25,058 nt of DNA, from IMG/VR virus record IMGVR_UViG_3300027770_000233, positions 1 through 25,058 of that record. The stretch is one strand, 5' to 3'. A program made the translations under genes and the position numbers. Under the pieces are notes generated by a model that was not told the origin of the DNA, ran no database searches, and worked only from the letters and a program-made list of their open reading frames with translations. The DNA is from a virus. Positions 11,909-20,056 of this stretch are shown here, piece by piece. How positions within the stretch are numbered: the first letter of the stretch is position 1; each line of letters opens with the position of its first letter.

Positions 11909-13785
11909 ACGCTAAAGATACACGCAGGAATAGTTATTACACACGGATTATTGACTCACTCAACCAGCGTGAGACTTGGGAGAATCGTCAACGGCTGTTC
12001 TACCAAGCTCGCTACTTTGGGGTACGGCGCAAGATTAAGCCTTGGCCTACAGCAGCCGACCTACACGTTCAGTTAATTGACTCTGCTATCGAGAAGTTAA
12101 AACCTTCCTTCGTCAATAGCGCAATTGGTAACGACATCCTTTCTAGCTTTGTTCCTATGCGCCAGCAGTTGACTCCGCTAACAGTCTCAGCCGAGCGTTG
12201 GTTTGATTACCAGATGCGTGAGCGTACCAATTTCCAGAAGGAGATTGTTTCCGTCATCGATAACATCCTGCTCTATGGGCGTGGAGTATCTAAAGTAATC
12301 TGGAACGAGGACAAGAAGCGTATTGACTTTGAGGCGATTGACCCTTTCCACATCATCGTTCCTTCCTACACAAAGGAGTTTAAAGATGCCGATTTCATTG
12401 TTCACATCATCTCAACGAGTGTCGATTCCTATAAGGCAAATCCGCTTTACAAGCAGGGGGACGAATTCGTTAAAATCATTTCGGGTAAACCCTCGAAATC
12501 AGTGGGCTTACGAAGTGAGATTCAAGACGAGATTTACAGGCGTGAAGGAATTACTCAAGAAGCTGACAATGATCGTATTGTCCTTTGGGAAATGTACACG
12601 CCGTCTGAAGATGGATGGAAGGTTGAAACCTACAGTCCTCTGGTTATAGACGAAGACATTCGCAAACCTTTCACGCTACCCTACCGACATGGTGAACCAC
12701 CTTTCGTAGATTTCCCCTATGAGGTCACAGGGGGCGGTTGGTATAGCCCTCGCGGAGTTGCAGAGATCCTCCTCCCTAGCGAGAATCTGTTATGTAAGCT
12801 CAAAAATAGTTTGAGCGATTACGTTGAGCTAGCCAACCGACCCGTTTTTGAAGCGCAGAATCCTATCTCGCTAAACACAGCGAACCTGAAGATGCAACCT
12901 GGCCAGATCCTGCCACAAGGATTAAAGCCAGTTCAATTTAGCCAACCTCCATTCGACTTCCAGCGTTTGATGCTTGAAGAACGTCAGCTTGCTGAACAGC
13001 GCATGGGCAACCCAGACTTTGGCGCAGGCTCGCAGTATAATGCTGGTGACAGAAAGACTGCCACCGAGATTCAAGCGTTACAATCGCAGTCAGCATCTTC
13101 TGGCGATCTTCGCAATCGTATGTTTAGGATGGGTCTATCCCATCTCTTTAAACAGTGCTGGTCACTCTACACGCAGTACAACAAGAAAGACTTGATGTAT
13201 CGGTATGCGGAGGAAACTGGTTCAATGCCACCAGAAGGCATCCATGATGAGTATTCGATTGAACCAAAGGGTGGGTTAGACTTTATAAACCGCCAGTTTG
13301 CATTGCAGAAGTCAGTTAGCCGTATGGCCATGTTCCAAAACAATCCTTTCATCAACCAGGGAGAACTGGTTAAATCAGTCCTTGAACAAGACGATCCATC
13401 GCTGGTCCGTAGGCTCTACCAAGATCCTAACGCTGCCTCTGGGGATCAAGCTGAAGATCAAGCTACTGAAATTGCGACAATGCTCACCACAGGCTTTCCT
13501 GTCGCTATCAAGCCTTCGGACGATCACAAGGCGCATATATCCGTTCTCTTCGCGTTTAACCAAGCTGCTCAACAGCGGCAACAGCAGGTCGATCAGAGCG
13601 CAATGCAAGTTCTGATGGCCCATCTCCAACAGCATTTAGCAGCATTGGAGAAGATTGATCCCAACACATCCCGCGCAATTCAGAAACAGCTTCGAGATGC
13701 AGGCAAGGCTCAAGTGCAACAACAGGGGCAACAACTGCCACCTGAAGCGATGCAAGGCCAAGCACCAGCACCGATGCCTGCTTGA
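11905..13785 (+). CDS. portal protein
   Basis: A 626-residue podovirus-type portal. The N-terminal third carries RRKIKPWPTAADLHVQLIDS and the stem-entry region SAERWFDYQMRERTNFQKEI; the middle has FEAIDPFHIIVPS, VTGGGWYSPRGVAEILLPS and SENLLCKLKNSLSDYVELAN. The C-terminal part has DRKTATEIQALQSQS and an acidic, Gln-rich tail (QQRQQQVDQS, QQQGQQLPPEAMQG) typical of portal barrels. Twelve copies form the dodecameric DNA channel that docks the terminase and the tail. ATGA overlaps the o-spanin. Confidence 0.9.
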   Translation: MNAKDTRRNSYYTRIIDSLNQRETWENRQRLFYQARYFGVRRKIKPWPTAADLHVQLIDSAIEKLKPSFVNSAIGNDILSSFVPMRQQLTPLTVSAERWFDYQMRERTNFQKEIVSVIDNILLYGRGVSKVIWNEDKKRIDFEAIDPFHIIVPSYTKEFKDADFIVHIISTSVDSYKANPLYKQGDEFVKIISGKPSKSVGLRSEIQDEIYRREGITQEADNDRIVLWEMYTPSEDGWKVETYSPLVIDEDIRKPFTLPYRHGEPPFVDFPYEVTGGGWYSPRGVAEILLPSENLLCKLKNSLSDYVELANRPVFEAQNPISLNTANLKMQPGQILPQGLKPVQFSQPPFDFQRLMLEERQLAEQRMGNPDFGAGSQYNAGDRKTATEIQALQSQSASSGDLRNRMFRMGLSHLFKQCWSLYTQYNKKDLMYRYAEETGSMPPEGIHDEYSIEPKGGLDFINRQFALQKSVSRMAMFQNNPFINQGELVKSVLEQDDPSLVRRLYQDPNAASGDQAEDQATEIATMLTTGFPVAIKPSDDHKAHISVLFAFNQAAQQRQQQVDQSAMQVLMAHLQQHLAALEKIDPNTSRAIQKQLRDAGKAQVQQQGQQLPPEAMQGQAPAPMPA

Positions 13786-13796
13786 GAGTACCAGTA

Positions 13797-14312
13797 ATGC
13801 GGGATGCCTTCCAAGCGGAAGGCTTAACAAAACTTTGTGAGTGGGCGAATGAGGCGGGTGCGAATAATAAGGCGGTTGAGATTGGATCTTACAGCGGGGA
13901 AGGCACAGTAGTTATTGCTAAACATTTCAAGGAGGTTATGGCGGTTGATCCTTGGATGAATGGATATGACATTAACGATGTGGCAAGTCAGCAATGCCCG
14001 ATGAAGTTTGTCTTTGAGGCTTTTAAAGAACGCACCACTCCACTTGGCAATGTTTTATATACTAGGGGCAAAAGCTTAGATGCGCTGGAATACTTCAAGG
14101 ATGGTCAGTTAGACTTTATCTACATAGATGGAGACCATCGCTACGAAGGCGTGCTTGCAGACTTGAATGGTTGGAAGCCTAAACTTAGGGCTGGTGGGAT
14201 AATGGCTGGGCATGACTTTAGCTTTAAGTCAGTACAAAAGGCTTTAGTTGAGGTATTTAAGGATAATGAAGCAGTTCTATTTCAGGGGGATTCATGGGGT
14301 ATAAAGCTATGA
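13797..14312 (+). CDS. class I SAM-dependent methyltransferase (Methyltransf_24-like)
   Basis: From ATG 13797 (GAGAG about 8 nt upstream; a TTG at 13782 overlaps the portal stop) the product is 171 residues. It has SAM motif I EIGSYSGEGT (28-37), a motif II acid AVDPW (49-53), FIYIDGDHRYEGVLADL (107-123) and GGIMAGHDF (133-141). The IDGDH-x-Y and GG...GHD steps are hallmarks of small-molecule or O-methyltransferases in the TylF/macrocin group. The substrate is unknown; placed between portal and scaffold, it is an accessory insertion in a structural operon. Confidence 0.8.
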   Translation: MRDAFQAEGLTKLCEWANEAGANNKAVEIGSYSGEGTVVIAKHFKEVMAVDPWMNGYDINDVASQQCPMKFVFEAFKERTTPLGNVLYTRGKSLDALEYFKDGQLDFIYIDGDHRYEGVLADLNGWKPKLRAGGIMAGHDFSFKSVQKALVEVFKDNEAVLFQGDSWGIKL

Positions 14313-14632
14313 GAAAACTAAAAGCAGCACTAGCATTCATACGCGACCAGGAATGGATTAACGAACCTAAGTGGGAAGATGAGGATGAGAAGGCGTGGAC
14401 AGGCTTCTTATCCACACCCACAGGCAAGAAGCTAAGTCTCATACTTTTGAACCTAACCCTACGCCAGAACGCATCCGCAGTAATGAAAAAGCAAGAAGAA
14501 CTTGCGGAAGCCTGCGGGCGTGCTAATGGATATAGGGCGTGTGTTGCGACCTTAGAATCGCTCGCATCTCAAAAACTTAACTCCGCCGTCCCAGGCTATG
14601 GGGATGGATCGGATGAACCAGTAGCCGATTAA
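14294..14632 (+). CDS. conserved phage protein between portal and scaffold (112 aa)
   Basis: AGGGGG (14284-14289) precedes ATG 14294; ATG 14309 is a near alternative. The conserved core is WTGFLSTPTGKKLSLILLNL, then TLRQNASAVMKKQEELAEAC and GRANGYRACVATLESLAS. This 'FLSTPxGxKL...LRNxTLRQNA...GxAxGYRA' pattern is common next to portal and scaffold genes in podoviruses; function not established. It overlaps the methyltransferase 3' end by 19 bases. Confidence 0.7.
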   Translation: MGYKAMRKLKAALAFIRDQEWINEPKWEDEDEKAWTGFLSTPTGKKLSLILLNLTLRQNASAVMKKQEELAEACGRANGYRACVATLESLASQKLNSAVPGYGDGSDEPVAD

Positions 14633-14679
14633 CCTTTGGGTAGAATGACTCCCTACTCATAAGCGTAAGAAAGGGTCAA

Positions 14680-15660
14680 ATGGCAGATTCAAACAACCTA
14701 ACTGAAGCGGATGTATTGGCGATGGCGCAAGCGGCTGACGAAGGGCGGGACTTTAGTCCCACTCCTAAGGAAGACGAAAAAGCCAAAGTAGAAACAACTG
14801 CTACAGAAAAGGCCAGCGGAGATACCGAGCAGAAACCCGCGCCTGCTGGAGAAGCCGAAACAAACAAACTAGGAACCTCGGATGAGGTTCCAGCCTCTAA
14901 GGAGAAATCCGAAGAAGCGAAAAGTTCTTTAACAACGCAACCTTCAGAAGACAACTCGGAATCGGCTTCCGAACAAAAGAAGCCTACCCGATATGAGAAG
15001 GCAAAAAGCAGACTCGAAAAAGAGTGGGACGATGTTAGAGAGGAAAAAGCAAGACTCAAATCAGAGCGTGAATCAATCGAACAGGCCAAAGCCCAACGAG
15101 AGACTTCGCAATCTGGTTCTGAGGCGCAGAAAACTGGAAACCGCCGCTTTACTGCGGAGGATTACAGGGAAGCGGCAAAAAGCTATCGTGACGAAGGCCG
15201 TGATGATCTTGCAAAACTCGCAGAACAAAAGTCCACTGAAATCGAATCTGAGGATCGCAAGGAGTTTGAGCAAAAAACTCAAGCTGAATTAAAGTCAGCA
15301 TGGGATAAAAACCTACTTGAAGAAGTAGATTCTAACCCAGACCTTAAAGATTCTAAAAGCCAACTCTACAAAGCAGTATCTGAGATGCTACAAAACCACG
15401 CTATCCTTCGCAACTATCCAGCGGGGATCAAGGATGCGGTTGGACTAGCAAGACAGAAGCTTCAGGCGGAGACCGCTTCCGAGTTGAAGAAGAAGGTTGC
15501 AGAGTATGAGTCAGAATTGGCTCAACTCAGAAAAGCGACTACACCTGGTTCTGGACAACCAACAGGTCCAGCCAAGACTAAAGCTTTTCACGAACTCTCA
15601 CTAGATGAGCAAGAACGTGAATTGATGAAGATGGCTGGCGAAGTTGACAGAAACAGTTAG
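14680..15660 (+). CDS. capsid scaffolding protein
   Basis: A 326-residue Glu/Lys-rich protein with little hydrophobic core. It has an acidic disordered N-terminus (DEKAKVETTATEKASGDTEQ), long coiled-coil stretches around 100-150 (RLEKEWDDVREEKARLKSER) and 265-290 (SELKKKVAEYESELAQLRKA), and a basic/helical C-terminus (FHELSLDEQERELMKMAGE) that would bind the capsid protein. Scaffolds shape the prohead and are lost before packaging. Its place directly before the major capsid gene fits. AAAGGG lies about 5 nt before the ATG. Confidence 0.82.
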   Translation: MADSNNLTEADVLAMAQAADEGRDFSPTPKEDEKAKVETTATEKASGDTEQKPAPAGEAETNKLGTSDEVPASKEKSEEAKSSLTTQPSEDNSESASEQKKPTRYEKAKSRLEKEWDDVREEKARLKSERESIEQAKAQRETSQSGSEAQKTGNRRFTAEDYREAAKSYRDEGRDDLAKLAEQKSTEIESEDRKEFEQKTQAELKSAWDKNLLEEVDSNPDLKDSKSQLYKAVSEMLQNHAILRNYPAGIKDAVGLARQKLQAETASELKKKVAEYESELAQLRKATTPGSGQPTGPAKTKAFHELSLDEQERELMKMAGEVDRNS

Positions 15661-15687
15661 TCACAACAACAAAGGTAATTAAATTAT

Positions 15688-16716
15688 ATGGTAACTTCAG
15701 GCTCAGTCAGCGCACAGTTCCAGACGTACTTCTCGAAGGCGTTATTGGAACGTGCGATCCCATTGCTCCAGATGGAGCAATTTGCACAGAAAACCCCCTA
15801 CCCAACGAAAACTGGTGGCAATAAAACAGTCAGATTTTTCCGTTTCGGCGATCCAAGCATCACTGCTATCGCTGCTCTTTCGGAAGGAACGACTCCTGCC
15901 TCTGGTGACGAGCGTGATCTCACGTTGTCCTCGGTGGAAGCCACGCTGGTTCAGTACGGCAGCAAGATCATCCTCACGGATATTTTGCTCGCAACAGAAC
16001 TGTTCTCGCACTTGGCACAGGCCACTAAACAATTGGGCGAAGATGCGGCACTCCACGCTGACACACTCTGTCACCGCGCGTTGGTGCAAGATTCCTCGAC
16101 CAGCACTGGCACTGGTGTAGCCACCAAATCGTATAACCGCTATGCTCAGAACAGCACTAACGGAACGACCTGGGCTACTGGTTCAGTTGCTAACAGCGCA
16201 ATGACCGCCACCGACTTGCTCGATGGTGCGACTTCGTTGTTCATCGCTCGCGCACCTAAGATCAAAGACGGCTACGCTCTCGTAGCGCATCCCGCCGTTC
16301 TTCGTGATTTGATGCAGGACGATGATTGGTTGAAGGTGTCCAGCTATCAGAACGCCGATGCCATCTATAAAGGTGAAATCGGAAAACTGTTTGGCGTGGC
16401 CTGCGTTTCGTCAACAAACGTTCAGACCTTTAACACGTCTGCTTCTGGTATCGCTGAAAACAGCGTGGGAACAACTGGTGTTAACACTGGTTACGCAAAC
16501 GTCCTCCTCGGTGGTGGCGCGTTTGGTGTTCCTAATATGTCTGGTCTTGCGGCTTCTGGCTCGCCCTTCTCCCCGAAGGTGTCGATCCTTGATGCGGCTG
16601 ACAAAAGCGACCCCTATAACCAAAAAATTATTGCGTCCTTTAAGACGTTCTACGCTGCGAAACAACTTGATCCTCGGTTCTTCCGAGTCATTGTCTCGAA
16701 GTCTAACTACAGCTAA
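15688..16716 (+). CDS. major capsid protein, N4-gp56 family
   Basis: A 342-residue HK97-fold capsid subunit. The N-terminal arm has FSKALLERAIPLLQMEQFAQ; TKTGGNKTVRFFRFGDPS (39-56) then ITAIAALSEGTTP and VEATLVQYGSKIILTDILLA match the N4-gp56 capsid family as I know it. Later segments YALVAHPAVLRDLMQDDDW and LFGVACVSSTN form the P and A domain core. The closing DPRFFRVIVSKSNYS is typical. Codon use appears biased toward a few codons, as expected for an abundant protein. AAAGG lies about 12 nt upstream. Confidence 0.92.
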   Translation: MVTSGSVSAQFQTYFSKALLERAIPLLQMEQFAQKTPYPTKTGGNKTVRFFRFGDPSITAIAALSEGTTPASGDERDLTLSSVEATLVQYGSKIILTDILLATELFSHLAQATKQLGEDAALHADTLCHRALVQDSSTSTGTGVATKSYNRYAQNSTNGTTWATGSVANSAMTATDLLDGATSLFIARAPKIKDGYALVAHPAVLRDLMQDDDWLKVSSYQNADAIYKGEIGKLFGVACVSSTNVQTFNTSASGIAENSVGTTGVNTGYANVLLGGGAFGVPNMSGLAASGSPFSPKVSILDAADKSDPYNQKIIASFKTFYAAKQLDPRFFRVIVSKSNYS

Positions 16717-16723
16717 TAATTAA

Positions 16724-17092
16724 ATGGGAACCCTAGTAATCGCTATGGGACCTAGGAAAGCTGGGGAGGGTCAAACCTCCCCAGCCTCTTCCTCATCTGA
16801 AAGACCAATGGATAAAATGCTAAAATCTGGAATGGTAATGCTACCAATGTCAAAGTTCGAGATGAACGATGGCAGTGAAAATGTTGCCCCTGAGGTTGGC
16901 GATTCTGTTGAACTTTCTGGGACGATTGACATGATCAAGAATGGCGTGGCACACGTTATGGTGGAACACGCCGTTGGTGAGAATGCTCCTAAGGATAAAT
17001 CGGAAGATATGTCTGAAGGCGAAAACTCAATGTCCGAAGAAGAGAAGATGATGAAGATGGCTGAGGAATCTGATAAGGAAAACTATAGCTAA
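16724..17092 (+). CDS. small acidic virion-associated protein (122 aa)
   Basis: The N-terminus is polar and Ser/Pro rich; a small beta region follows (EVGDSVELSGTIDMIKNGVA and HVMVEHAVG), then a very acidic, Met-rich tail (SEDMSEGENSMSEEEKMMKM). The beta region resembles an SH3- or OB-like barrel seen in capsid-adjacent proteins. The start is uncertain: no Shine-Dalgarno at 16724, and in-frame Met at 16745 and further in. It could be a decoration or completion protein, but that is only by position. TAATG couples it to the next gene. Confidence 0.55.
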   Translation: MGTLVIAMGPRKAGEGQTSPASSSSERPMDKMLKSGMVMLPMSKFEMNDGSENVAPEVGDSVELSGTIDMIKNGVAHVMVEHAVGENAPKDKSEDMSEGENSMSEEEKMMKMAEESDKENYS

Positions 17093-17370
17093 TGCCTATT
17101 TACGAGTACGAGGACACCAGAAATGGAAAAGTTGTCGAACTCGAAAAGACAGTAGCCGAAAGGGATTCAGTCCCTCGTTACCTTAAAAGATTCACAGTAC
17201 CTAGAAAATTGACCCTAGTGGGTGTTGGCGAACCCCTCGACAACCCGCTGGGAGTTAATGAAACAAATTTGATGAAGGGGTACTACCGCCAGGAACAAAA
17301 GCTTGGCAGTAGGTTCAAAAGCAAGTACACGCCAGATAGTATCAAACGTGCTACCTTAAGGAGAAAATAA
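17092..17370 (+). CDS. FmdB-like N-terminus lacking zinc ligands (92 aa)
   Basis: It opens MPIYEYEDTRNGKVVELEKT, like the MPxYEYxC start of FmdB-type zinc ribbons, but no Cys is present anywhere in the protein, so the zinc site is gone. VAERDSVPRYLKRFTVPRKL and NETNLMKGYYRQEQKLGSRF follow. Similar Cys-less versions occur next to capsid genes in phages; role unknown. Expression is coupled (TAATG). Confidence 0.6.
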   Translation: MPIYEYEDTRNGKVVELEKTVAERDSVPRYLKRFTVPRKLTLVGVGEPLDNPLGVNETNLMKGYYRQEQKLGSRFKSKYTPDSIKRATLRRK

Positions 17371-17371
17371 T

Positions 17372-17566
17372 ATGGCTACTGAGTTTATGCGGAATATTCG
17401 CAAGGCTAAGAACAAGGCGTTACGCTTTGATTCTGCTAGCTTTGCTAACGTGTTTGAGATTACTGCAAGTTCCAGCGGTGGAACAGTTAATACTGTTGCA
17501 ACAGCCCCTGCGTCCTTGAATGTGACTCTTAACGGCACTTCGTACAGAATTGCCCTTCACACCTAA
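17372..17566 (+). CDS. small structural-type protein (64 aa)
   Basis: AAGGAG precedes the ATG by about 8 nt. The N-terminus is basic (EFMRNIRKAKNKALRFDSAS) and the rest is Thr/Ser/Val-rich beta sequence (VNTVATAPASLNVTLNGTSY). No family is recognised. It overlaps the next start by one base (TAATG) within a row of small late genes, so a minor virion role is inferred by place only. Confidence 0.6.
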   Translation: MATEFMRNIRKAKNKALRFDSASFANVFEITASSSGGTVNTVATAPASLNVTLNGTSYRIALHT

Positions 17567-17802
17567 TGCGACTCTTATCTCGCCTTGTTCTTGGTAATGG
17601 CGGGACAATTATTGCATCGTCAGCTTCCACTAATACTGGAAGCTACGATGCTGTAACTGCCCTAACGCTTTCTACCGCAACTCTTGTCATTAGTGGTGCG
17701 ACTACCGCTGCAACCTTTAACGCTGGAGTTACTGTCTTTGGAGACATTGACCAGGTGGCGTTGACAGGTGGCGCAATGGCAATCTACGCTCGCAAGGATT
17801 AA
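17566..17802 (+). CDS. small beta-rich protein (78 aa), unknown
   Basis: Low-complexity Thr/Ala/Gly/Ser sequence: GNGGTIIASSASTNTGSYDA, then VISGATTAATFNAGVTVFGD and QVALTGGAMAIYARKD. Such repetitive beta sequence is common in phage tail and fibre-associated proteins. Coupled by TAATG; function unknown. Confidence 0.6.
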   Translation: MRLLSRLVLGNGGTIIASSASTNTGSYDAVTALTLSTATLVISGATTAATFNAGVTVFGDIDQVALTGGAMAIYARKD

Positions 17803-17811
17803 GGTCTTAAC

Positions 17812-18225
17812 ATGGGCCGCCAGTGGAATAAGATCATTGATGATCTTGAGGCAATCTCAAGTGGCACTTCTGTAATCAATGTTAACCTTGGTGACATTGA
17901 AGCGTTACTGACCACGCTCCAGGCGGATGTTGCCAACGGCGTGTTGACGGCTCCGAGTACTAGTGGTGGAACAGGACCTAAAACATTTACTTCAACAAGT
18001 TATGGAACTATTGCAGTTGCTGATAGCACTAGATTTGGTTTAGAGATATACAACGAAGGCCCTGGAAATCTTCACGTCACCCTTGGCACAGGAACTACCA
18101 GCACCACATCCTACACAGTGCGCCTTAGTAGCGGTGATCTATTTGAAATGCCAGTAACCTATACTGGCCTTGTTGGTGGTATATTTGCAACTGCTGGGAC
18201 GGCATACGTCACAAGTCTAACCTAA
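17812..18225 (+). CDS. hypothetical beta-rich virion protein (137 aa)
   Basis: A short N-terminal helix (WNKIIDDLEAISS; then LGDIEALLTTLQADVANG) leads into beta sequence with Thr/Ser turns: FGLEIYNEGPGNLHVTLGTG and YTVRLSSGDLFEMPVTYTGL. The C-terminal half resembles small beta-sandwich domains of phage fibres or spikes that trimerise through an N-terminal helix. AAGG lies upstream of the ATG at 17812. Confidence 0.6.
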   Translation: MGRQWNKIIDDLEAISSGTSVINVNLGDIEALLTTLQADVANGVLTAPSTSGGTGPKTFTSTSYGTIAVADSTRFGLEIYNEGPGNLHVTLGTGTTSTTSYTVRLSSGDLFEMPVTYTGLVGGIFATAGTAYVTSLT

Positions 18226-18235
18226 GGACTAGGCG

Positions 18236-18718
18236 ATGCCAATTTTCCGCTCCACTCCGCAAATCTTCACGCTTTACGACACGACACTTACGCAAGCAGT
18301 TTCTACTGCCTTTGTTTCTTCTGCTAAACAGATCACGCTTCCTGCTGGAACATACCAATATGAAGGATGGGTGGGCGGCGATACTGCCTCAATCACAGGG
18401 GGAGTATCCCTTCAACTTTCCTCATTAACTGGGTCTGGTTGCTTTATAATTAGAGTAAGCCGTGGTAACGGATATTTTTCATTAACCACAGACCAAGGAG
18501 CATCACGCAGAGCAGATTCAAATACTCAACTACACGCAAGCGTAAATATGGATGGCGGTGCATCCGCTAAGAATGTTTCTGGTTGGATCAATGGAACTCT
18601 AATTTTAACAAGCGCACAAACCTTTGGCCTTCAAATTGCTCAAAGGACAATAACCGATGCAAGCAATCCCGCCATTATGTCGACTGGTTGTTACATAAAA
18701 TACACAAAAATAGCCTAA
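18236..18718 (+). CDS. hypothetical beta-sandwich virion protein (160 aa)
   Basis: AAGGA precedes the ATG by about 8 nt. The sequence alternates strands typical of a jelly-roll or sandwich domain: TLTQAVSTAFVSSAKQITLP, AGTYQYEGWVGGD, GCFIIRVSRGNGYFSLTTD, FGLQIAQRTITDASNPA, ending GCYIKYTKIA. It resembles receptor-binding or decoration domains in composition, but no family is recognised. TAATG couples it to the lipoprotein gene. Confidence 0.6.
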   Translation: MPIFRSTPQIFTLYDTTLTQAVSTAFVSSAKQITLPAGTYQYEGWVGGDTASITGGVSLQLSSLTGSGCFIIRVSRGNGYFSLTTDQGASRRADSNTQLHASVNMDGGASAKNVSGWINGTLILTSAQTFGLQIAQRTITDASNPAIMSTGCYIKYTKIA

Positions 18719-18885
18719 TGCCCCTCCTCCTCCTTGTCCTCTGCCTCGCTTCATGTAGCCCACGGCAACATGCTGGCAATGACATGAACCCATTTCCTAG
18801 ATATAGCGACATGGGAGCCGCCGACGATGCAGGCCGTACCCCCGCTTTTAGCCCCGCCCAACCAGAATCGGCAGGGGTCAAATGA
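18718..18885 (+). CDS. small lipoprotein (55 aa)
   Basis: ATG 18718 gives a signal peptide with very short n-region and hydrophobic core MPLLLLVLCLAS, then the lipobox LASC (Cys13) and a 42-residue polar mature part (SPRQHAGNDMNPFPRYSDMG). It is thus probably a phage-encoded lipoprotein. In a late operon that can mean a superinfection-exclusion or second spanin-like component; neither can be decided. It overlaps its neighbours at both ends. Confidence 0.65.
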   Translation: MPLLLLVLCLASCSPRQHAGNDMNPFPRYSDMGAADDAGRTPAFSPAQPESAGVK

Positions 18886-19013
18886 AAACTTCTAATTTGC
18901 AAAAGAAGTTAAAACCCCTTGGCGCACATATACTAAAACGCCGTTCGCTTAACACGACTAAACGGACGTGCAAAGAAAATACGCCAAACTTGAATAACCA
19001 CTTTCCTTATTAA
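18882..19013 (+). CDS. small basic protein (43 aa)
   Basis: ATG 18882 overlaps the lipoprotein TGA (ATGA) and follows AGGGG. The 43 residues are basic and polar (KTSNLQKKLKPLGAHILKRR, then SLNTTKRTCKENTPNLNNHF). Coupling and ribosome site argue it is translated; no family is recognised. Confidence 0.5.
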   Translation: MKTSNLQKKLKPLGAHILKRRSLNTTKRTCKENTPNLNNHFPY

Positions 19014-19015
19014 AC

Positions 19016-19294
19016 ATGAAAACCATAGGCATCTGGCTGATCAATTTGAGTTTGCGTTTAGTGATGACGCGAGCCGAGTATGCCTGCTTCAAGGAGGCTT
19101 TAAAGTTTGCGGTAGAGAACAACAACATGGTCAAGGAGACAAAGTATGTGGGCAAGGTGAAGCACCTACTATCGGTCAACCGATCCATCAAGCGGATTGT
19201 GGACGATGGACGCAATCGGGACGAGGTGACGGATGCGGTTGTCCATCTTGCAGTTGCACTAAGATACTTGGAGGGCAAGGGTCGTGAGTCTTGA
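19016..19294 (+). CDS. hypothetical helical protein (92 aa)
   Basis: Begins 2 bases after the previous stop. The first 17 residues are hydrophobic (KTIGIWLINLSLRLVM), so a membrane or signal segment is possible, or the true start is the Met at residue 17. The rest is helical and charged: YACFKEALKFAVENNNMVKE, HLLSVNRSIKRIVDDGRNRD, VTDAVVHLAVALRYLEGKG. Function unknown; it overlaps the next gene by 11 bases. Confidence 0.6.
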   Translation: MKTIGIWLINLSLRLVMTRAEYACFKEALKFAVENNNMVKETKYVGKVKHLLSVNRSIKRIVDDGRNRDEVTDAVVHLAVALRYLEGKGRES

Positions 19295-19532
19295 TGAGGT
19301 AGCGGATCTGCGCGATAGGGTCGCTAACGTATCAGAGCGTTTGGTTCGAATGGAAGAACGCCAGATGACGTTGTACTCGATGGTAGAAAGGTCACTTGCT
19401 TTTCATGGGGATACAGCTAATAGATTAGGTGCGCTGGAAACCTTAAAGACGAAGGTTTTGGCTGTAGCTGGAGTCGTTGGGCTGGCCTGCTCAATGGCGT
19501 GGGATGTACTTAAACACCGCTTTAACGGATAG
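19284..19532 (+). CDS. coiled-coil plus C-terminal membrane segment, possible holin/XhlA-like (82 aa)
   Basis: GTG 19284 within the end of the previous gene. Residues 1-50 form a coiled coil (EVADLRDRVANVSERLVRME, then RSLAFHGDTANRLGALETLK); residues about 54-72 form one membrane helix (KVLAVAGVVGLACSMAWDVL). This is the layout of hemolysin XhlA-type and related phage membrane proteins often tied to lysis. It would be the second holin-like protein of the window. Confidence 0.6.
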   Translation: MSLDEVADLRDRVANVSERLVRMEERQMTLYSMVERSLAFHGDTANRLGALETLKTKVLAVAGVVGLACSMAWDVLKHRFNG

Positions 19533-19540
19533 GAGATAAA

Positions 19541-20056
19541 ATGGCTACACTTGGAACGCAGAATATTTCGACCAGTTACGTCCAGCTAATGAAAACTAGC
19601 GGTCTTACTGGAATTGACGGAACAATTCAGACTATTACCGATGGTAATAATACGTCTTCCGCCTTGCAACTATCTACAGGAGGCGTGAGTAGCACAGGAT
19701 CTCTTTCCGTTACTGGTGTGGCAACAGTTGGCAGCCTTGAAATCGGTGGTACGGCAGGACCAACTATTACAAAGGTATCTTACGGAACCGCAGCGTTTAC
19801 CCTTTCCACAGTTCAACCACATAACTTAGCTGATACAACCACAGGAACATTTGTCTTAACAGGCGCAGAACTTGGTGACATAGTTACTGGATCAATCAAT
19901 TCACTTGGATCAACAACTGGCACAACGCAGATTGTTACTAGCTTCTTTCCTATATCATCAAACGTAATAAGGTATGTTGTCGACAGTAAAGGTGCGACAG
20001 CTGGCACAGTTCCAGCAGGAACAATCTTCGCGACCGCAATGAGGTTTATAGCATGA
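19541..20056 (+). CDS. tail-fibre-associated protein (171 aa)
   Basis: AGGAG lies 5 nt before the ATG. The sequence has repetitive Gly/Thr/Ser beta structure as in fibre shafts: IQTITDGNNTSSALQLSTGG, VSSTGSLSVTGVATVGSLEI, then a beta domain (QPHNLADTTTGTFVLTGAEL ... SNVIRYVVDSKG). The 'STGGVSSTGSLSVTGVATVG' style matches S74-type fibre proteins, and the ATGA overlap with the next gene suggests a fibre partner. Confidence 0.65.
   Translation: MATLGTQNISTSYVQLMKTSGLTGIDGTIQTITDGNNTSSALQLSTGGVSSTGSLSVTGVATVGSLEIGGTAGPTITKVSYGTAAFTLSTVQPHNLADTTTGTFVLTGAELGDIVTGSINSLGSTTGTTQIVTSFFPISSNVIRYVVDSKGATAGTVPAGTIFATAMRFIA

Noticed and set aside
14676-15089. 137-codon - strand frame antisense to the scaffold gene
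   Set aside because: Ser/Phe-rich mirror of the Glu/Lys-rich scaffold, with no ribosome site; a shadow frame.
15752-16120. 122-codon +1 frame inside the major capsid gene
   Set aside because: Composition is that of a random shift of a biased gene; no conserved segments.
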